64,000 nt of DNA from Corynebacterium afermentans subsp. afermentans. Lineage in GTDB: Bacteria > Actinomycetota > Actinomycetes > Mycobacteriales > Mycobacteriaceae. Where the stretch lies: the NCBI RefSeq assembly GCF_030408355.1, contig NZ_CP046606.1, forward strand, positions 1,798,001 through 1,862,000, given 5' to 3'. A program made the translations under genes and the position numbers. Each line of letters starts with the position of its first letter. Position 1 is the stretch's first letter. This document shows, piece by piece, positions 55,507-64,000 of the stretch. The notes under the pieces were generated by a model. That model made no database searches, was not told the DNA's origin, and was given only the letters and a program-made list of their open reading frames with translations.

Positions 55507-55695
55507 TCAATATCGCGGGTAGATAGCCCACTGCAATAAGTAGACAATAACCATGGGCGCCCCGCAGAGACTGGCAATCACGTAAATGGTCCTAACCGTG
55601 TTGGCGGAGGTTCCGTAGGTTTCAGCTACTCCAGCACAGACCCCTGCTATGAGCTTGCCCTCTTCGACTCGGTGCCATTTTTCTCGCTGGGACAT
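55507..55695 (-). CDS. PspC domain protein
   Basis: A 62-residue single-domain PspC protein: a short basic start, KLIAGVCAGVAETYGTSANT (the PspC signature) and a C-terminal membrane helix (VIVYLLQWAIYPRY). PspC proteins respond to membrane stress in other bacteria; this minimal form lacks partner domains and its role is unknown. It lies between tRNA-Arg and the MFS gene. The following 252 bp to 55947 hold no gene; they are AT-richer and must carry the promoter of the MFS gene. Confidence 0.8.
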   Translation of the reverse strand: MSQREKWHRVEEGKLIAGVCAGVAETYGTSANTVRTIYVIASLCGAPMVIVYLLQWAIYPRY

Positions 55696-55947
55696 TATGA
55701 AACTCCGTACCGCGCTGCCGGTTTTCGCAAGATTTTACATAAAGCGAGACGCTGGCAATAAGTCTGCAACCTGCGCGTTGATTCTCGTCCGCGAACCCCG
55801 ATCGTCAACTTTTACGAGAGCACCCCTTCGCTTAACAACGTCATTCGCCCGCCCACCGCGAATTTGAGACACATTTCTCACACTGTGGTACATTCACAAT
55901 CATTCAATGAGATATTTATCTCGCACAGTGGAATGAAAGGACGGGCG

Positions 55948-57330
55948 ATGACTACCAGCGTCGAACACCACCCCACTCCCCAACCGGCGGCACCCGCCGC
56001 GCTCCGGGAGACCACCCCGGAGGAGCGCCGTCGCGTCAAGATCGCGTCCACAATCGGCACGACGATCGAGTTTTACGACTTCTACGCCTACGCCACCGCA
56101 GCCGTGGCCGTCTTCCCGTTCCTGTTCTTCCCTAAGTCGGAGTCCAGCACGGTGGCCCTTTTGTCATCGTTTGCCACGTTTGGCCTGGCATTCATTGCCC
56201 GCCCACTGGGCTCGGTGCTGTTCGGCCACTTCGGCGACAAGGTCGGCCGCAAGGCCACCCTGGTCGGCGCGCTGCTGACCATGGGCATCGCCACCTTCAT
56301 CATCGGTCTTTTGCCCACCTACGCGCAGGCCGGCATCTGGGCCCCGGCGCTGCTGGCCCTGATGCGCTTTTGCCAGGGTCTGGGCCTGGGCGGCGAGTGG
56401 TCCGGCGCGGCCTTGCTGTCCACAGAAACAGCCGCTAAGGGCCGCCGCACCTGGGCCGGCATGTGGCCGCAGCTGGGCGCGCCGTTCGGTTTCCTGCTGG
56501 CCAACGGTCTGTTCCTGATCCTGGTCACGGTACTGGGCCACACCTCCGGCGATTTCGAGGGCGCGTTCATGGCATGGGGCTGGCGCATCCCGTTCCTACT
56601 GTCCATCGTGATGGTCATTATCGGCCTGTGGGTGCGCCTGCAGGTTGAGGAGACCCCGGTGTTCCAGCAGGTGGAACAGTCCGACCAGAAGGCCGCCTCC
56701 CCGTTGGCCGAAGTGTTCAAGACCGCCTGGAAGCCCCTGATCCAGGGCACGTTCATCATGGTCGGCTGCTACACACTGTTCTACATCGTGACCACTTGGT
56801 TTTTGTCCTACGGCATCGGCTCCGCCGAAGAGGGCGTGGGCCTGGGCATCGAGTACCCGACCTTCCTCAAGCTGCAGCTGGTATGCATCTTCGGCTTCAT
56901 CCTGGGCATCCCGGTCTCGGCGCACTTGGCCGACACGTACGGCCGTCGCCCGACGCTGGGTCTGACATCCGCGGCGATCATCGTCTACGGCTTGAGCTTC
57001 AAGTGGCTGCTCAACCCGGAGACGTTCACCATGGTTTCCTTAGGTGTCTTCCTGTTCATCGGCATGATCCTGATGGGCTTCATCTTCGGGCCGATGTCGG
57101 CGATTTTGCCGGAGCTGTTCCCCTCCAACGTGCGCTACACCGGCTCCGGCATCGCCTACAACGTCTCCTCGATTCTGGGCGCGGCGATCGCCCCGTTCAT
57201 CGCGACGGCACTCAACGCCCAGTACGGCCCGAAGGCGGTGGGCTACTACCTGGTGGTTGTCACCGCGATTTCCCTGGTGGCGATTCTCTCTGCACACGAG
57301 ACCAAGGACCAGGAGATGCACGAAATTTAA
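55948..57330 (+). CDS. MHS-family MFS symporter
   Basis: A 460-residue, 12-helix proton symporter of the metabolite:H+ (MHS) type. It has IGTTIEFYDFYAYATAAVAV at the first helix, the inter-helix motif GHFGDKVGRKATLV, and LGGEWSGAALLSTE typical of ProP/ShiA-type carriers. Substrate unknown: dicarboxylates, shikimate-like acids or compatible solutes are all possible. ATG 55948 has RBS AAAGGACGG. No catabolic genes adjoin it. Confidence 0.88.
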   Translation: MTTSVEHHPTPQPAAPAALRETTPEERRRVKIASTIGTTIEFYDFYAYATAAVAVFPFLFFPKSESSTVALLSSFATFGLAFIARPLGSVLFGHFGDKVGRKATLVGALLTMGIATFIIGLLPTYAQAGIWAPALLALMRFCQGLGLGGEWSGAALLSTETAAKGRRTWAGMWPQLGAPFGFLLANGLFLILVTVLGHTSGDFEGAFMAWGWRIPFLLSIVMVIIGLWVRLQVEETPVFQQVEQSDQKAASPLAEVFKTAWKPLIQGTFIMVGCYTLFYIVTTWFLSYGIGSAEEGVGLGIEYPTFLKLQLVCIFGFILGIPVSAHLADTYGRRPTLGLTSAAIIVYGLSFKWLLNPETFTMVSLGVFLFIGMILMGFIFGPMSAILPELFPSNVRYTGSGIAYNVSSILGAAIAPFIATALNAQYGPKAVGYYLVVVTAISLVAILSAHETKDQEMHEI

Positions 57331-57371
57331 AACCCTTGCTTTCCATGCCGGCAAGTGACACACTTGCGTAC

Positions 57372-57812
57372 ATGGAAAGCAACCAGCCGCCGCAAACGCA
57401 GATCTCCCAAGAAGAAGCCCGCGCCGCCCTCGAACAGATCGACGGGATCGAGCACAACACCCAGCACAAACACACACCACCGTGGGCTTACGCCATCCTC
57501 GGCACCAGTTTCGGCGTCACGATCGCCGGCACGATCATCGGCTGGAAGTACTGGTGGGTGCTGTTCGTACTCATCGTCGTCGCCTGCATCGCGCTCGTCG
57601 TCTGGGACAACAATCGCAACGTACGCCCGAGCATGAAGCAGCCGCTGCAGGAAGACCCGAAGCCGAACTGGGCCGCCGCACTTGCTCCAATGCTCGTCTT
57701 TCCGCTGACCTGGCTGGTCCCCGAGGGCAGCGTGGTCGGCGGGACCATCGCCGGCGTAATCACGGCGGTCATATTCACGGCCGTCATGATCCACGAAAGC
57801 AGGAACCGATGA
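57372..57812 (+). CDS. Small membrane protein of unknown function
   Basis: A 146-residue protein with a Gln/Glu-rich cytoplasmic start (PPQTQISQEEARAALEQ) and two pairs of helices (AYAILGTSFGVTIAGTIIG, then VLFVLIVVACIALVVW; LAPMLVFPLTWLV and VVGGTIAGVITAVIFTAVM). Its stop overlaps the next start (ATGA). Small membrane proteins paired with a winged-helix gene in this way are usually its regulatory target, which is inference. Confidence 0.75.
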   Translation: MESNQPPQTQISQEEARAALEQIDGIEHNTQHKHTPPWAYAILGTSFGVTIAGTIIGWKYWWVLFVLIVVACIALVVWDNNRNVRPSMKQPLQEDPKPNWAAALAPMLVFPLTWLVPEGSVVGGTIAGVITAVIFTAVMIHESRNR

Positions 57813-58129
57813 GCGCCCTTAAAATCGACCCTGTCATCCACCCCCTGGCGCGGCTGAAGATTTGTGCGGCGCTGTACGGGGCGGGAGCCGTCGAGAAGCA
57901 AACGTCCCGGCACGAGATGCGCTTCAGCTCGCTGCGAGACAAAACCGACCTGTCGGATTCGGCCCTGTCGAAGCAGCTGGACAGGCTGGAGGAGCACGGC
58001 TACGTCACGCGCTTCCGCGAGTACGGCTCCACTCGCGCGAAGGACACGGTGTGGGTCACGCTCACCGCAACGGGCGCGCATGCCTTTGAAAACCACACGG
58101 CCGCGTTGCGCGAGATCGCGGGCGGGTAG
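57809..58129 (+). CDS. Winged-helix transcriptional regulator
   Basis: A 106-residue DNA-binding protein: RLKICAALYGAGAVEKQTSR, then LRDKTDLSDSALSKQLDRLEEHGYVTRFRE, the recognition helix and wing typical of one-domain MarR/ArsR-like regulators (the PadR/DUF-type winged helix). No cysteine cluster for metal sensing. It is translationally coupled to the membrane-protein gene upstream; such pairs often form an autoregulated unit. Confidence 0.82.
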   Translation: MSALKIDPVIHPLARLKICAALYGAGAVEKQTSRHEMRFSSLRDKTDLSDSALSKQLDRLEEHGYVTRFREYGSTRAKDTVWVTLTATGAHAFENHTAALREIAGG

Positions 58130-58139
58130 ATTCGTCCCC

Positions 58140-58946
58140 ATGAGTTTTCCCGCACCTGCACCCGGCGCGTTCGCGCTGATCACCGGCGCGAGCCAAGGCA
58201 TCGGCGAGGCCATCGCACGCCAGCTCGCCGCTGAAGGCCACAACATCATCCTTGTGGCGAGGCGCCAAGAGGTACTGCAAAAGCTTGGCGACGAGCTCTC
58301 GCTCGCCCACGGCATCGATGTCGAAATCTTCGCCGGGGACCTGTCCAAGGCGCGCGACGTGGACGCCCTGATTGAGCACATCGCTAACCGCACTGTTTCG
58401 ATCTGCGTGAACTCGGCAGGCATAGCCAGCTTCGGACCGTTCATGGCCCAGGACTGGGAGTACGAGACGAACCAGTTCAACCTCAACGCCACGGCGGTGT
58501 TCCGCGTTACCAAGGCGGTGCTGGACCAGATGGTGCCGCGCGGCGAGGGCGCGTTGTGCAACGTCGGCTCCGCCGCCGGCAACCTGCCCATCCCGAACAA
58601 CGCCACCTACGTGTTCACCAAGGCCGGCGTGAACCAGTTCACCGAGGCGCTGCACTACGAGCTCAAAGATTCCGGCGTGCACGTCACACTGCTCGCGCCC
58701 GGCCCGGTGCGCGAGGCGTACATCCCGGAAGAAGAGCAGTCCATCGTGGACAAGGTCGTGCCGGATTTCTTATGGACCACTTACGAGTCCTGCGCCGCCG
58801 ACACGATCAACGCGATGCGCAAGAACCGTCGCCGCATCGTGCCCGGCCCGCTTTCCAAGGCCATGGATGTGGTCTCCAACTACGCCCCGCGCGGGTGGCT
58901 GCCGCCGATCATGGGCAAGTTCTACGCACAGATGGGAGAGGAATAG
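58140..58946 (+). CDS. Short-chain dehydrogenase/reductase
   Basis: A 268-residue NAD(P)-dependent SDR with TGASQGIGEAIARQLA, the conserved NSAG (VNSAGIASFG), Ser/Tyr/Lys triad in VGSAAGNLPIPNNATYVFTKAG and PGPVREAYI. Substrate unknown. TAGATT 7 nt before ATG 58140 marks a leaderless start. It is directly followed by orn (start right after the stop). Confidence 0.88.
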   Translation: MSFPAPAPGAFALITGASQGIGEAIARQLAAEGHNIILVARRQEVLQKLGDELSLAHGIDVEIFAGDLSKARDVDALIEHIANRTVSICVNSAGIASFGPFMAQDWEYETNQFNLNATAVFRVTKAVLDQMVPRGEGALCNVGSAAGNLPIPNNATYVFTKAGVNQFTEALHYELKDSGVHVTLLAPGPVREAYIPEEEQSIVDKVVPDFLWTTYESCAADTINAMRKNRRRIVPGPLSKAMDVVSNYAPRGWLPPIMGKFYAQMGEE

Positions 58947-59576
58947 ATGGACATCGCCGCCAAAGACAACCGCATCGTCTGGGTGGATCTGGAGATGACA
59001 GGGCTGGATCCCTCCCGCCACGTCATCGTGGAGGTCGCGGCCCTGGTCACGGACGCTGAGCTGAACATTATCGACGAAGGCGTGGACCTGGTCGTGCACG
59101 CCACCGACGCCGAGCTCGCCGAAATGGACGACTTTGTCACCCAGATGCACTCCGACAACGGGCTGCTGGACGACATCAAGGCGTCCACGGTCAGCATCGA
59201 GGAGGCGGAAGGTGCGGTGCTCGAGCTCGTGGAGAAGCATTGCGATCCTGCCCACCCCGCACCGCTTGCAGGCAACTCGATCGCCACCGACCGCACGTTC
59301 ATCAAGGCGCAGATGCCGCGCCTCGACGCCGCGCTGCACTACCGCATGATCGACGTGTCCACGGTCAAGGAGCTGTCGCGCCGCTGGTTCCCCAAGGCTT
59401 ACTTCAACCAGCCGCAAAAGGGCATGGCACACCGCGCACTGGCGGACATCGTGGAGTCCATCCGCGAGCTGGATTACTACCGCCGCGCGGTGTTCGTGCC
59501 CGCCCCCGGGCCGGATACGGAGGCCGCCGTTGATGCGGCCGCAGGCGCAACCGACGCCTACCAGCCGTTTTTGTGA
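58947..59576 (+). CDS. orn: Oligoribonuclease Orn
   Basis: A 209-residue 3'-5' exonuclease of the DEDDh class degrading very short RNA, including pGpG. Motifs: [23 protein letters not shown] and the HRALADI region with the catalytic His and Asp. It follows the SDR gene without a gap and lies just upstream of tRNA-His. Confidence 0.95.
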   Translation: MDIAAKDNRIVWVDLEMTGLDPSRHVIVEVAALVTDAELNIIDEGVDLVVHATDAELAEMDDFVTQMHSDNGLLDDIKASTVSIEEAEGAVLELVEKHCDPAHPAPLAGNSIATDRTFIKAQMPRLDAALHYRMIDVSTVKELSRRWFPKAYFNQPQKGMAHRALADIVESIRELDYYRRAVFVPAPGPDTEAAVDAAAGATDAYQPFL

Positions 59577-59623
59577 AAACACGGTGAGGGGCTAAGGTGG
59601 TTCCCGCTGCAAAAACAGCGATG

Positions 59624-59699
59624 GTGGCTGTAGTTCAGCTGGTAGAGCACCAGGTTGTGATCCTGGGTGTCGCGGGTTCGAGTCCCGTCAGCCACCCCA
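59624..59699 (+). tRNA. tRNA-His (GTG)
   Basis: GTGGCTG pairs with CAGCCAC, and the anticodon loop TTGTGAT lies between CCAGG and CCTGG (anticodon GTG). G at 59623 serves as the -1 residue; CCA is encoded (59697-59699). Confidence 0.95.
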
Positions 59700-59705
59700 A
59701 AGTTT

Positions 59706-59737
59706 AAGGCCTGGCCTGCGGATTCGCGGGCCAGGTC
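59706..59737 (+). terminator. Hairpin after tRNA-His
   Basis: The stem cctggcc/ggccagg follows the tRNA by a few bases and is followed by tctt; a weak terminator. Confidence 0.5.
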
Positions 59738-59799
59738 TTCGTCGTTGGCGCCTGGTTGGTCCCTGGTTTGGTCGCCCGGGTTGCGGCTGCGGGTGTCCC

Positions 59800-59839
59800 G
59801 TTTTGGCAACGTGGCAAATATTTGCCACATTGCCAAAAC
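59800..59839. terminator. 40-nt near-perfect AT-rich palindrome before the L,D-transpeptidase stop
   Basis: The left arm 59800-59819 and right arm 59820-59839 pair with one mismatch; the centre TGGCAAATATTTGCCA is perfect and the ends are GTTTT/AAAAC. It lies 9 bp past the ldt stop and is probably a bidirectional terminator, though with almost no loop. Confidence 0.65.
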
Positions 59840-59848
59840 AGCACTCCC

Positions 59849-61045
59849 CTACTCGTACAGCGGATCCTCCGAACCGCCGGAGCGCTGCTCCCAATCGAGG
59901 TTCCAGTACCCCAGGCCGTCGTAAGGCGTGAGCGTGCCCCCGGCGGTGTTCTTCACCACCACCGGGTCGCCGCGCTTAACAAAGTTCTGGAACCACTGCG
60001 CGTTGTCATAGGAGGCGTTGATGCAGCCGTGCGACTGGTTGTAGCTGCCCATCGCGCCGAGCGCCCACGGGGCGGAGTGCAGGTAGATGCCGGAGTAGGA
60101 CAGCTGCGTGGCGTAGTCCACCGGCGTGACGTAGCCACCGGCGTCCAGCGCTAGGCCGAAGGAGCGCGAATCCATGGTCAGCTTCTCGTGCTCGTCGCCG
60201 ACCACATACACCCCGTTGGGGGTGTCGTACTGGCCGTCGGTGCCCAGCGAAATCGGGAACTCCTTGACCAGCTCGTCGCCCGAGTACACGCGCAGCATCT
60301 TGTCGGCGTTGTCCACCACGGCCTCCACTTTGTCGCCAATGGTGAAGTTGGTCTCGTTGTCCCCGCCGCCGTAGAGGCCCTTGCCGAGCTTCTCGCCGTA
60401 GATGTCCACCTTCACGCTGACTTCGGTGCCGGGCTCCCAGTAGTCCTTGGGTCGCCAGCGCACCTCGTAGGGGTCCAGCCAGAAGAACGCACCTTCGGTG
60501 TCGTTGGAGGTCTCCACATCGATGTGCTCCTCCATCGCCTTGGTGTCTTGCACGGGGCTATCGAAGCGGATGGTCACGGCCTGGGCCACGCCGACAGTCG
60601 CGCCGTCCAGCGGGCCGATGTAGGAATTCACCGTCGCGTCCGGGGTCAGCGTAGTAAACGAAGAGACCACCTTTTGGCCTTCCTTGTCCCGCGCTTCCAC
60701 GGTGTAGGTGCGGCCGTAGCCGAGCGGCTCGGTGACGGACCACTCAGACTTGTCGTCGCCGAATTCGCCCTCGACCTCTTTGCCGGCCTCGTTGGTCATG
60801 GTCACCGAGGACAACCCGGCAGCGGCGGTCACCGTAATCGGATCCAGCGGCGCGACTCCAGTCTCCCCGTTTGCCACGTTGACTTTGGGTGGGCGCGGCG
60901 AGGCCTTCTCGGTGGTCTTTTCCACCAGCGAAGCGTCAGAGGTGTGCGCGGCCGGCTCTAGCCTGCCGGTGTCCCCGATGGTGCACGACGCAAGCGTCGC
61001 CGCTGCTGCTACCAGCGCACAGGCGCGTACCACTTGACGGACCAC
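59849..61045 (-). CDS. L,D-transpeptidase lipoprotein
   Basis: A 398-residue enzyme forming 3-3 peptidoglycan cross-links or attaching proteins to the wall. A signal peptide with lipobox LASC (residues 18-21) is followed by one or two Ig-like domains (VTVRFDSPV-type strands, here VTIRFDSPVQDT) and a YkuD catalytic domain. That domain holds YLHSAPWALGAMG and the Cys-His motif SHGCINASYDNAQW. GTG 61045 is preceded by GAGGGG with 6-7 nt spacing. The domain order resembles mycobacterial LdtA/LdtB. Confidence 0.92.
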   Translation of the reverse strand: MVRQVVRACALVAAAATLASCTIGDTGRLEPAAHTSDASLVEKTTEKASPRPPKVNVANGETGVAPLDPITVTAAAGLSSVTMTNEAGKEVEGEFGDDKSEWSVTEPLGYGRTYTVEARDKEGQKVVSSFTTLTPDATVNSYIGPLDGATVGVAQAVTIRFDSPVQDTKAMEEHIDVETSNDTEGAFFWLDPYEVRWRPKDYWEPGTEVSVKVDIYGEKLGKGLYGGGDNETNFTIGDKVEAVVDNADKMLRVYSGDELVKEFPISLGTDGQYDTPNGVYVVGDEHEKLTMDSRSFGLALDAGGYVTPVDYATQLSYSGIYLHSAPWALGAMGSYNQSHGCINASYDNAQWFQNFVKRGDPVVVKNTAGGTLTPYDGLGYWNLDWEQRSGGSEDPLYE

Positions 61046-61256
61046 GGCTTACCCCTCAATTCTCTGGACAACACTGAGTTTGCGAATCCCCCACACTCTA
61101 TCCCCTTACCAGCCAAAGTCCACTATTGTCGCCCGCGTTTCTACGCACATTGCCTATCGACGAATTCTTGCACCTGACCAGCCGATTTCACGCTGAGACA
61201 AGTGGGTGCTACAGTTTCTTTTCGTTGCCGAGAGCAACAGAGAAAAACAAAATACG

Positions 61257-61329
<73 letters not shown>

Positions 61330-61337
61330 AACCGCGA

Positions 61338-61378
61338 CGAGGCCAGCAGGAATGTTACCTGCTGGCCTCGTTTTGTTC
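61338..61378 (+). terminator. Terminator after tRNA-Lys
   Basis: The stem cgaggccagcagg/cctgctggcctcg with the loop aatgtta is followed by ttttgtt, a strong intrinsic terminator. Confidence 0.9.
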
Positions 61379-61479
61379 TGTGCGGAAAACCTGGCGGAGC
61401 ACCTACGTCCATTTCCGAAGGCCACACCCCGCCGGTGAAGTGCGCCCACTGCCCGTCCCCTGAGAGTAGGCTTAAGCCC

Positions 61480-62046
61480 ATGAAGACAGCATTAGTGATC
61501 GTGGACGTGCAGAACGACTTCTGCCCCGGCGGTGCCCTGGCAACCGCGCGCGGCGACGAAGTGGCGTCCAAAATCGCCGAACTGATCTCCACCGCGGACA
61601 GCCGCACTCACGAGTACGACTACGTCGTGGCCACTCAGGACTGGCACATCGACCCGGGCGCGCACTTCTCGGAGACGCCCGACTTCGTGGATTCGTGGCC
61701 GCCGCACTGCGTGGCTGATTCCTACGGCGCGCAGGTTCGCGGGCCGGTGAAGACCGATCTGATCGACCAGTTTTTCAAGAAGGGCCATTTCACCGCCGCC
61801 TACTCGGGCTTCGAGGGTGTCAACGGCAACGACGAGCTGCTGGCGGACTGGCTGCGCGCGCAGGGTGTCTCCCGCCTGGATGTCTGCGGCATCGCCACCG
61901 ACCACTGCGTGCGCGCGACTGTCCTGGACGCACTCAAAGAGGGCTTCAAGGTCAAGGTGCTGCGGGGCATGTGTTCGCCTGTCGACGATAAACGCGGCGC
62001 CGACGCGCTCCAGGAAATGATCGACGCCGGCGCGGAGCTGGTTTAG
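61480..62046 (+). CDS. pncA: Nicotinamidase/pyrazinamidase PncA
   Basis: This 188-residue isochorismatase-fold hydrolase deaminates nicotinamide to nicotinate in NAD salvage and fits with nadD in the same window. It shows ALVIVDVQNDFCPGG (catalytic Asp), DWHIDPGAHF (metal-site Asp/His), KKGHF and the nucleophile region CGIATDHCVRATVLDA. TAGGCT about 7 nt before ATG 61480 suggests a leaderless start. Confidence 0.94.
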   Translation: MKTALVIVDVQNDFCPGGALATARGDEVASKIAELISTADSRTHEYDYVVATQDWHIDPGAHFSETPDFVDSWPPHCVADSYGAQVRGPVKTDLIDQFFKKGHFTAAYSGFEGVNGNDELLADWLRAQGVSRLDVCGIATDHCVRATVLDALKEGFKVKVLRGMCSPVDDKRGADALQEMIDAGAELV

Positions 62047-62052
62047 CCAGCC

Positions 62053-62697
62053 TTAAGGCGTGTAGCCGAGCAGCTCTTCCATTTCACCCATCTCGGCAGT
62101 TTGTACCTCGATCATTTCTTTCGCCATCTCGCGCAGCGGCTCGTACCCGCCGCGGTCCACCTCATCCTGCGTCATCTTGATCACGTGGTTGTGGTGGAAG
62201 TGCATCATCTCTAAAAACGCGGTGCGCAGCTCGTCGCCGCGCAGCGCCTCGAACTGCTCAAGCTGCTCCGGGTGAAACATGCCGTTGGCGATGTGGGTGG
62301 AGTGGTGCTCCATGTCCTTTTCAATGCCCCACTCGTCCGCCCAAGCGCGCATCTGCTCATTCTCGCGCTCCTGGCCGTCTTTGATGCGCTGTGCGAGGTC
62401 ACGGACCTTAGCGTCGTCCACGTCCGAACCCAGCAGCACGTCCGACATGTCGATTGCCTGCTGGTGGTGCGGCACCATCATGCCCAGGAAGTGGACGTCG
62501 GTGTCGTTGTAGCCCGCCTGCCCGTCTGCGGAGGTGGAAGTCTCGGGGGTAAACGCGGCGCGTAGCGACGGCCCCGCGAACGTCAGCGTCAACGCCAGCG
62601 CCGCAATCACCGCAACCGCGATCCACAGCGGTTTCTTACTGGGACGCATCTCTTCGAGTTCCGGATCATGCTCGGTCTGCGCATGCTCATTCGTCAT
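62053..62697 (-). CDS. DUF305 membrane-anchored copper/metal-type protein
   Basis: A 214-residue protein with an N-terminal membrane helix (PLWIAVAVIAALALTLTF) and two DUF305 helical repeats: FLGMMVPHHQQAIDMS and LEMMHFHHNHVIKMTQDE. His/Met-rich HH and MM pairs could bind copper; the domain is related to ferritin-like helical bundles. Function unproven. ATG 62697 is preceded by an AGAAAGGG-type RBS. Confidence 0.87.
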   Translation of the reverse strand: MTNEHAQTEHDPELEEMRPSKKPLWIAVAVIAALALTLTFAGPSLRAAFTPETSTSADGQAGYNDTDVHFLGMMVPHHQQAIDMSDVLLGSDVDDAKVRDLAQRIKDGQERENEQMRAWADEWGIEKDMEHHSTHIANGMFHPEQLEQFEALRGDELRTAFLEMMHFHHNHVIKMTQDEVDRGGYEPLREMAKEMIEVQTAEMGEMEELLGYTP

Positions 62698-62810
62698 TGG
62701 TATGCCCTTTCTGCTTTGCTTGATCGTAACCCAAAAACCGCGCCGACACACTGCGTTTTATGCAGCGTATCGGCGCGGTGGGAATGGAAACTCAGCTATA
62801 CCGCCGTCGA

Positions 62811-63086
62811 TTAGCGGTTGGCGAGAAGCTTCTGCAGCTCCTTGAGCTCGCTCTTGCGCTTGCGACCGTTGTACGCCTTGATGCTGATCAGAGCTGCGAT
62901 ACCGGCAACAACGCCGCCGATGACCTTCTGCACAGTGGGATCCTGCAGCCAGTTAGCGGCCTCAGACTTCGCGCTGCCGGCCAGGGTCTTCGGGTTGGTA
63001 CGGTCCGCGAGCTCGTCCAGGGTGCTGGCGAGCTGGTTGCGGGTGCGCTCGAGGTCGCGCTCGATATCGTGAATGTCTCGTGCCAC
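62811..63086 (-). CDS. DUF3618 protein
   Basis: A 91-residue protein with an N-terminal coiled-coil-like helix (DIHDIERDLERTRNQLASTL) typical of DUF3618, a linker and a C-terminal membrane helix (VIGGVVAGIAALISI) before a basic tail. A membrane-peripheral role is suspected for the family; none is established. It is divergent from bcp. Confidence 0.85.
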   Translation of the reverse strand: MARDIHDIERDLERTRNQLASTLDELADRTNPKTLAGSAKSEAANWLQDPTVQKVIGGVVAGIAALISIKAYNGRKRKSELKELQKLLANR

Positions 63087-63165
63087 TTTGGGAAACTCCT
63101 ACGTCTACGTTGACTTTTACAGACTCACGTCTTTTCGTCTCCACAGTAGTGTAAAACGGGGAAGC

Positions 63166-63651
63166 ATGACTGAGTCGATGAGATTGGACAAGGGCGACAC
63201 CGCCCCCGCTTTCACCCTGAAAAACGACCGCGGCGAAGACATCTCGCTCGCCGACTTCGCTGGCCAGCGCGTCATCGTCTACTTCTACCCGAAGGCCAAC
63301 ACCCCCGGCTGCACCACCGAGGCATGCGACTTCACCGACAGCATGGAGCAGTTCCGCGACGCCTCCGTGACTGTGCTCGGCATCAGCCCCGACCCGGAGG
63401 ACAAGCTGGCCAAGTTCCGCGCCGACCACGAGCTGGGAGTGGAGCTGCTCTCCGATCCGACGAAGGAGACGATGGAGGCCTACGGCGCCTTCGGCGAGAA
63501 GAAGAACTACGGCAAGGTGGTCCAAGGCGTGATCCGCTCGACGTTCCTGGTCAGCGTGGACGACGCCGGCAAGGGCACGATCGATCACGCCCAGTACAAC
63601 GTCAAGGCCACCGGGCACGTGGGCCGCATCCTGCGCGACTGGGATATCTAG
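63166..63651 (+). CDS. bcp: Thiol peroxidase of the BCP (peroxiredoxin Q) type
   Basis: A 161-residue peroxiredoxin reducing hydroperoxides. It has the peroxidatic site PKANTPGCTTEACDF, with the second cysteine five residues on as in two-Cys BCP, and YFYPKAN before it. The second in-frame ATG is 12 bp downstream; I keep the first, preceded by ACGGGGAAG. Confidence 0.93.
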   Translation: MTESMRLDKGDTAPAFTLKNDRGEDISLADFAGQRVIVYFYPKANTPGCTTEACDFTDSMEQFRDASVTVLGISPDPEDKLAKFRADHELGVELLSDPTKETMEAYGAFGEKKNYGKVVQGVIRSTFLVSVDDAGKGTIDHAQYNVKATGHVGRILRDWDI

Positions 63652-63662
63652 CCCCCGAAAAG

Positions 63663-63746
<84 letters not shown>

Positions 63747-63855
63747 CGTCAATCGTTGAATGTTACACCGCCTGCTGCGGCGGGCGGTAACCCATCGTTG
63801 CGCGGCATCAAACTTTCGTTTGGTGTTTGCGCGCTGCCGGGTAGACTGACCAGCT

Positions 63856-64000
63856 GTGAGCGAAGAGAACAAGGCAGTTGAGAGCGCTGAGACGGTGCCC
63901 CAACGCGAGCGCGTCCGCGTGCGCTGGTGGCACATCGTGCTGCTGGTCGCAGCAGCCGTGACCTGTCTCCTGCTCGCCAACTGGCAGTGGGAGCGCTACC
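63856..64000 (+). CDS. Membrane protein, N-terminal fragment (runs off the window)
   Basis: GTG 63856, 8 nt after TAGACT, opens a frame to the window end: a charged 23-residue start (VSEENKAVESAETVPQRERV) and a membrane helix, WWHIVLLVAAAVTCLLLANW. The frame is cut after QWERY. Its family cannot be told from this fragment. Confidence 0.6.
   Translation, partial: MSEENKAVESAETVPQRERVRVRWWHIVLLVAAAVTCLLLANWQWERY

Noticed and set aside
55880..55905. A GlxR site upstream of the MFS symporter (TGTGGTACATTCACA)
   Set aside because: The half-sites are one base too close for the TGTG-N8-CACA pattern.

Overview
The window is a high-GC actinobacterial chromosome segment, almost certainly Corynebacterium. 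Supporting signs are the corynebacterial order rne-rplU-rpmA-obg-proB-2-hydroxyacid dehydrogenase-proA-nadD-rsfS, the folC-DUF4233-ndk block, an envelope cutinase, a Rib/alpha-like surface protein without LPXTG, a mycothiol-type oxidoreductase and very many leaderless promoters. No prophage, insertion sequence, CRISPR array or rRNA operon is visible. Six tRNA genes are present (Pro-TGG, Gly-TCC, Arg-TCT, His-GTG, Lys-CTT, Leu-TAG).

Layout. 1-1 kb: the end of a Rib-repeat surface protein. 1-7.3 kb (minus): comEC-comEA, degV, a phosphatase, rsfS, nadD, a membrane protein and a cutinase. 7.3-10 kb: a gutted proA, a dehydrogenase and proB, then a decayed HNH gene and a lipoprotein inserted between proB and obg. 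10.7-16.7 kb (minus): obg, rpmA, rplU, rne and a TetR gene. 16.8-24.6 kb: ndk, an acyl-CoA ligase, folC, valS and mdh. 24.7-30.6 kb: a TetR gene, clpX, a lipoprotein, clpP2-clpP1 and tig. 31-35 kb (plus): a Gly-rich membrane protein, then etfB-etfA-cytochrome b. 35.2 kb: an intact HNH endonuclease. 36.3-43.7 kb: a divergent glycan cluster of five glycosyltransferase-type proteins plus a WcbI-like protein. 43.7-55.4 kb: rpiB, a DsbA-like protein, pepN, metB, mscS, glbO, a thioesterase, ettA, an ssb paralogue and a CopD-CtaG protein. 55.4-64 kb: an MFS symporter, a small regulator, an SDR, orn, an L,D-transpeptidase, pncA, DUF305, DUF3618, bcp and a partial membrane gene.

The most unusual signals are in the DNA rather than the proteins. 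(1) comEA and the intact HNH gene share the same leader: inverted TGTGGATAA/TTATCCACA boxes 30 nt apart, exactly 53 nt, then a start codon placed 7 nt after a TANNNT hexamer. Shorter versions (11-nt spacer) precede the decayed HNH gene and, more weakly, the ssb paralogue. This looks like a DNA-uptake/processing regulon. (2) The 11-mer GCYTMTCGACG occurs 23 times, on both strands, in and between genes, where well under one copy is expected by a rough composition estimate; it forces rare codons in several genes. An uptake-sequence-like role is a testable hypothesis. (3) proA has lost most of its interior. (4) The clpP1P2 upstream region holds a G-quadruplex-type tract, a ClgR-like operator and repeated GTGAACGATCC motifs. 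Functions come from motif recognition only; no database search was possible.
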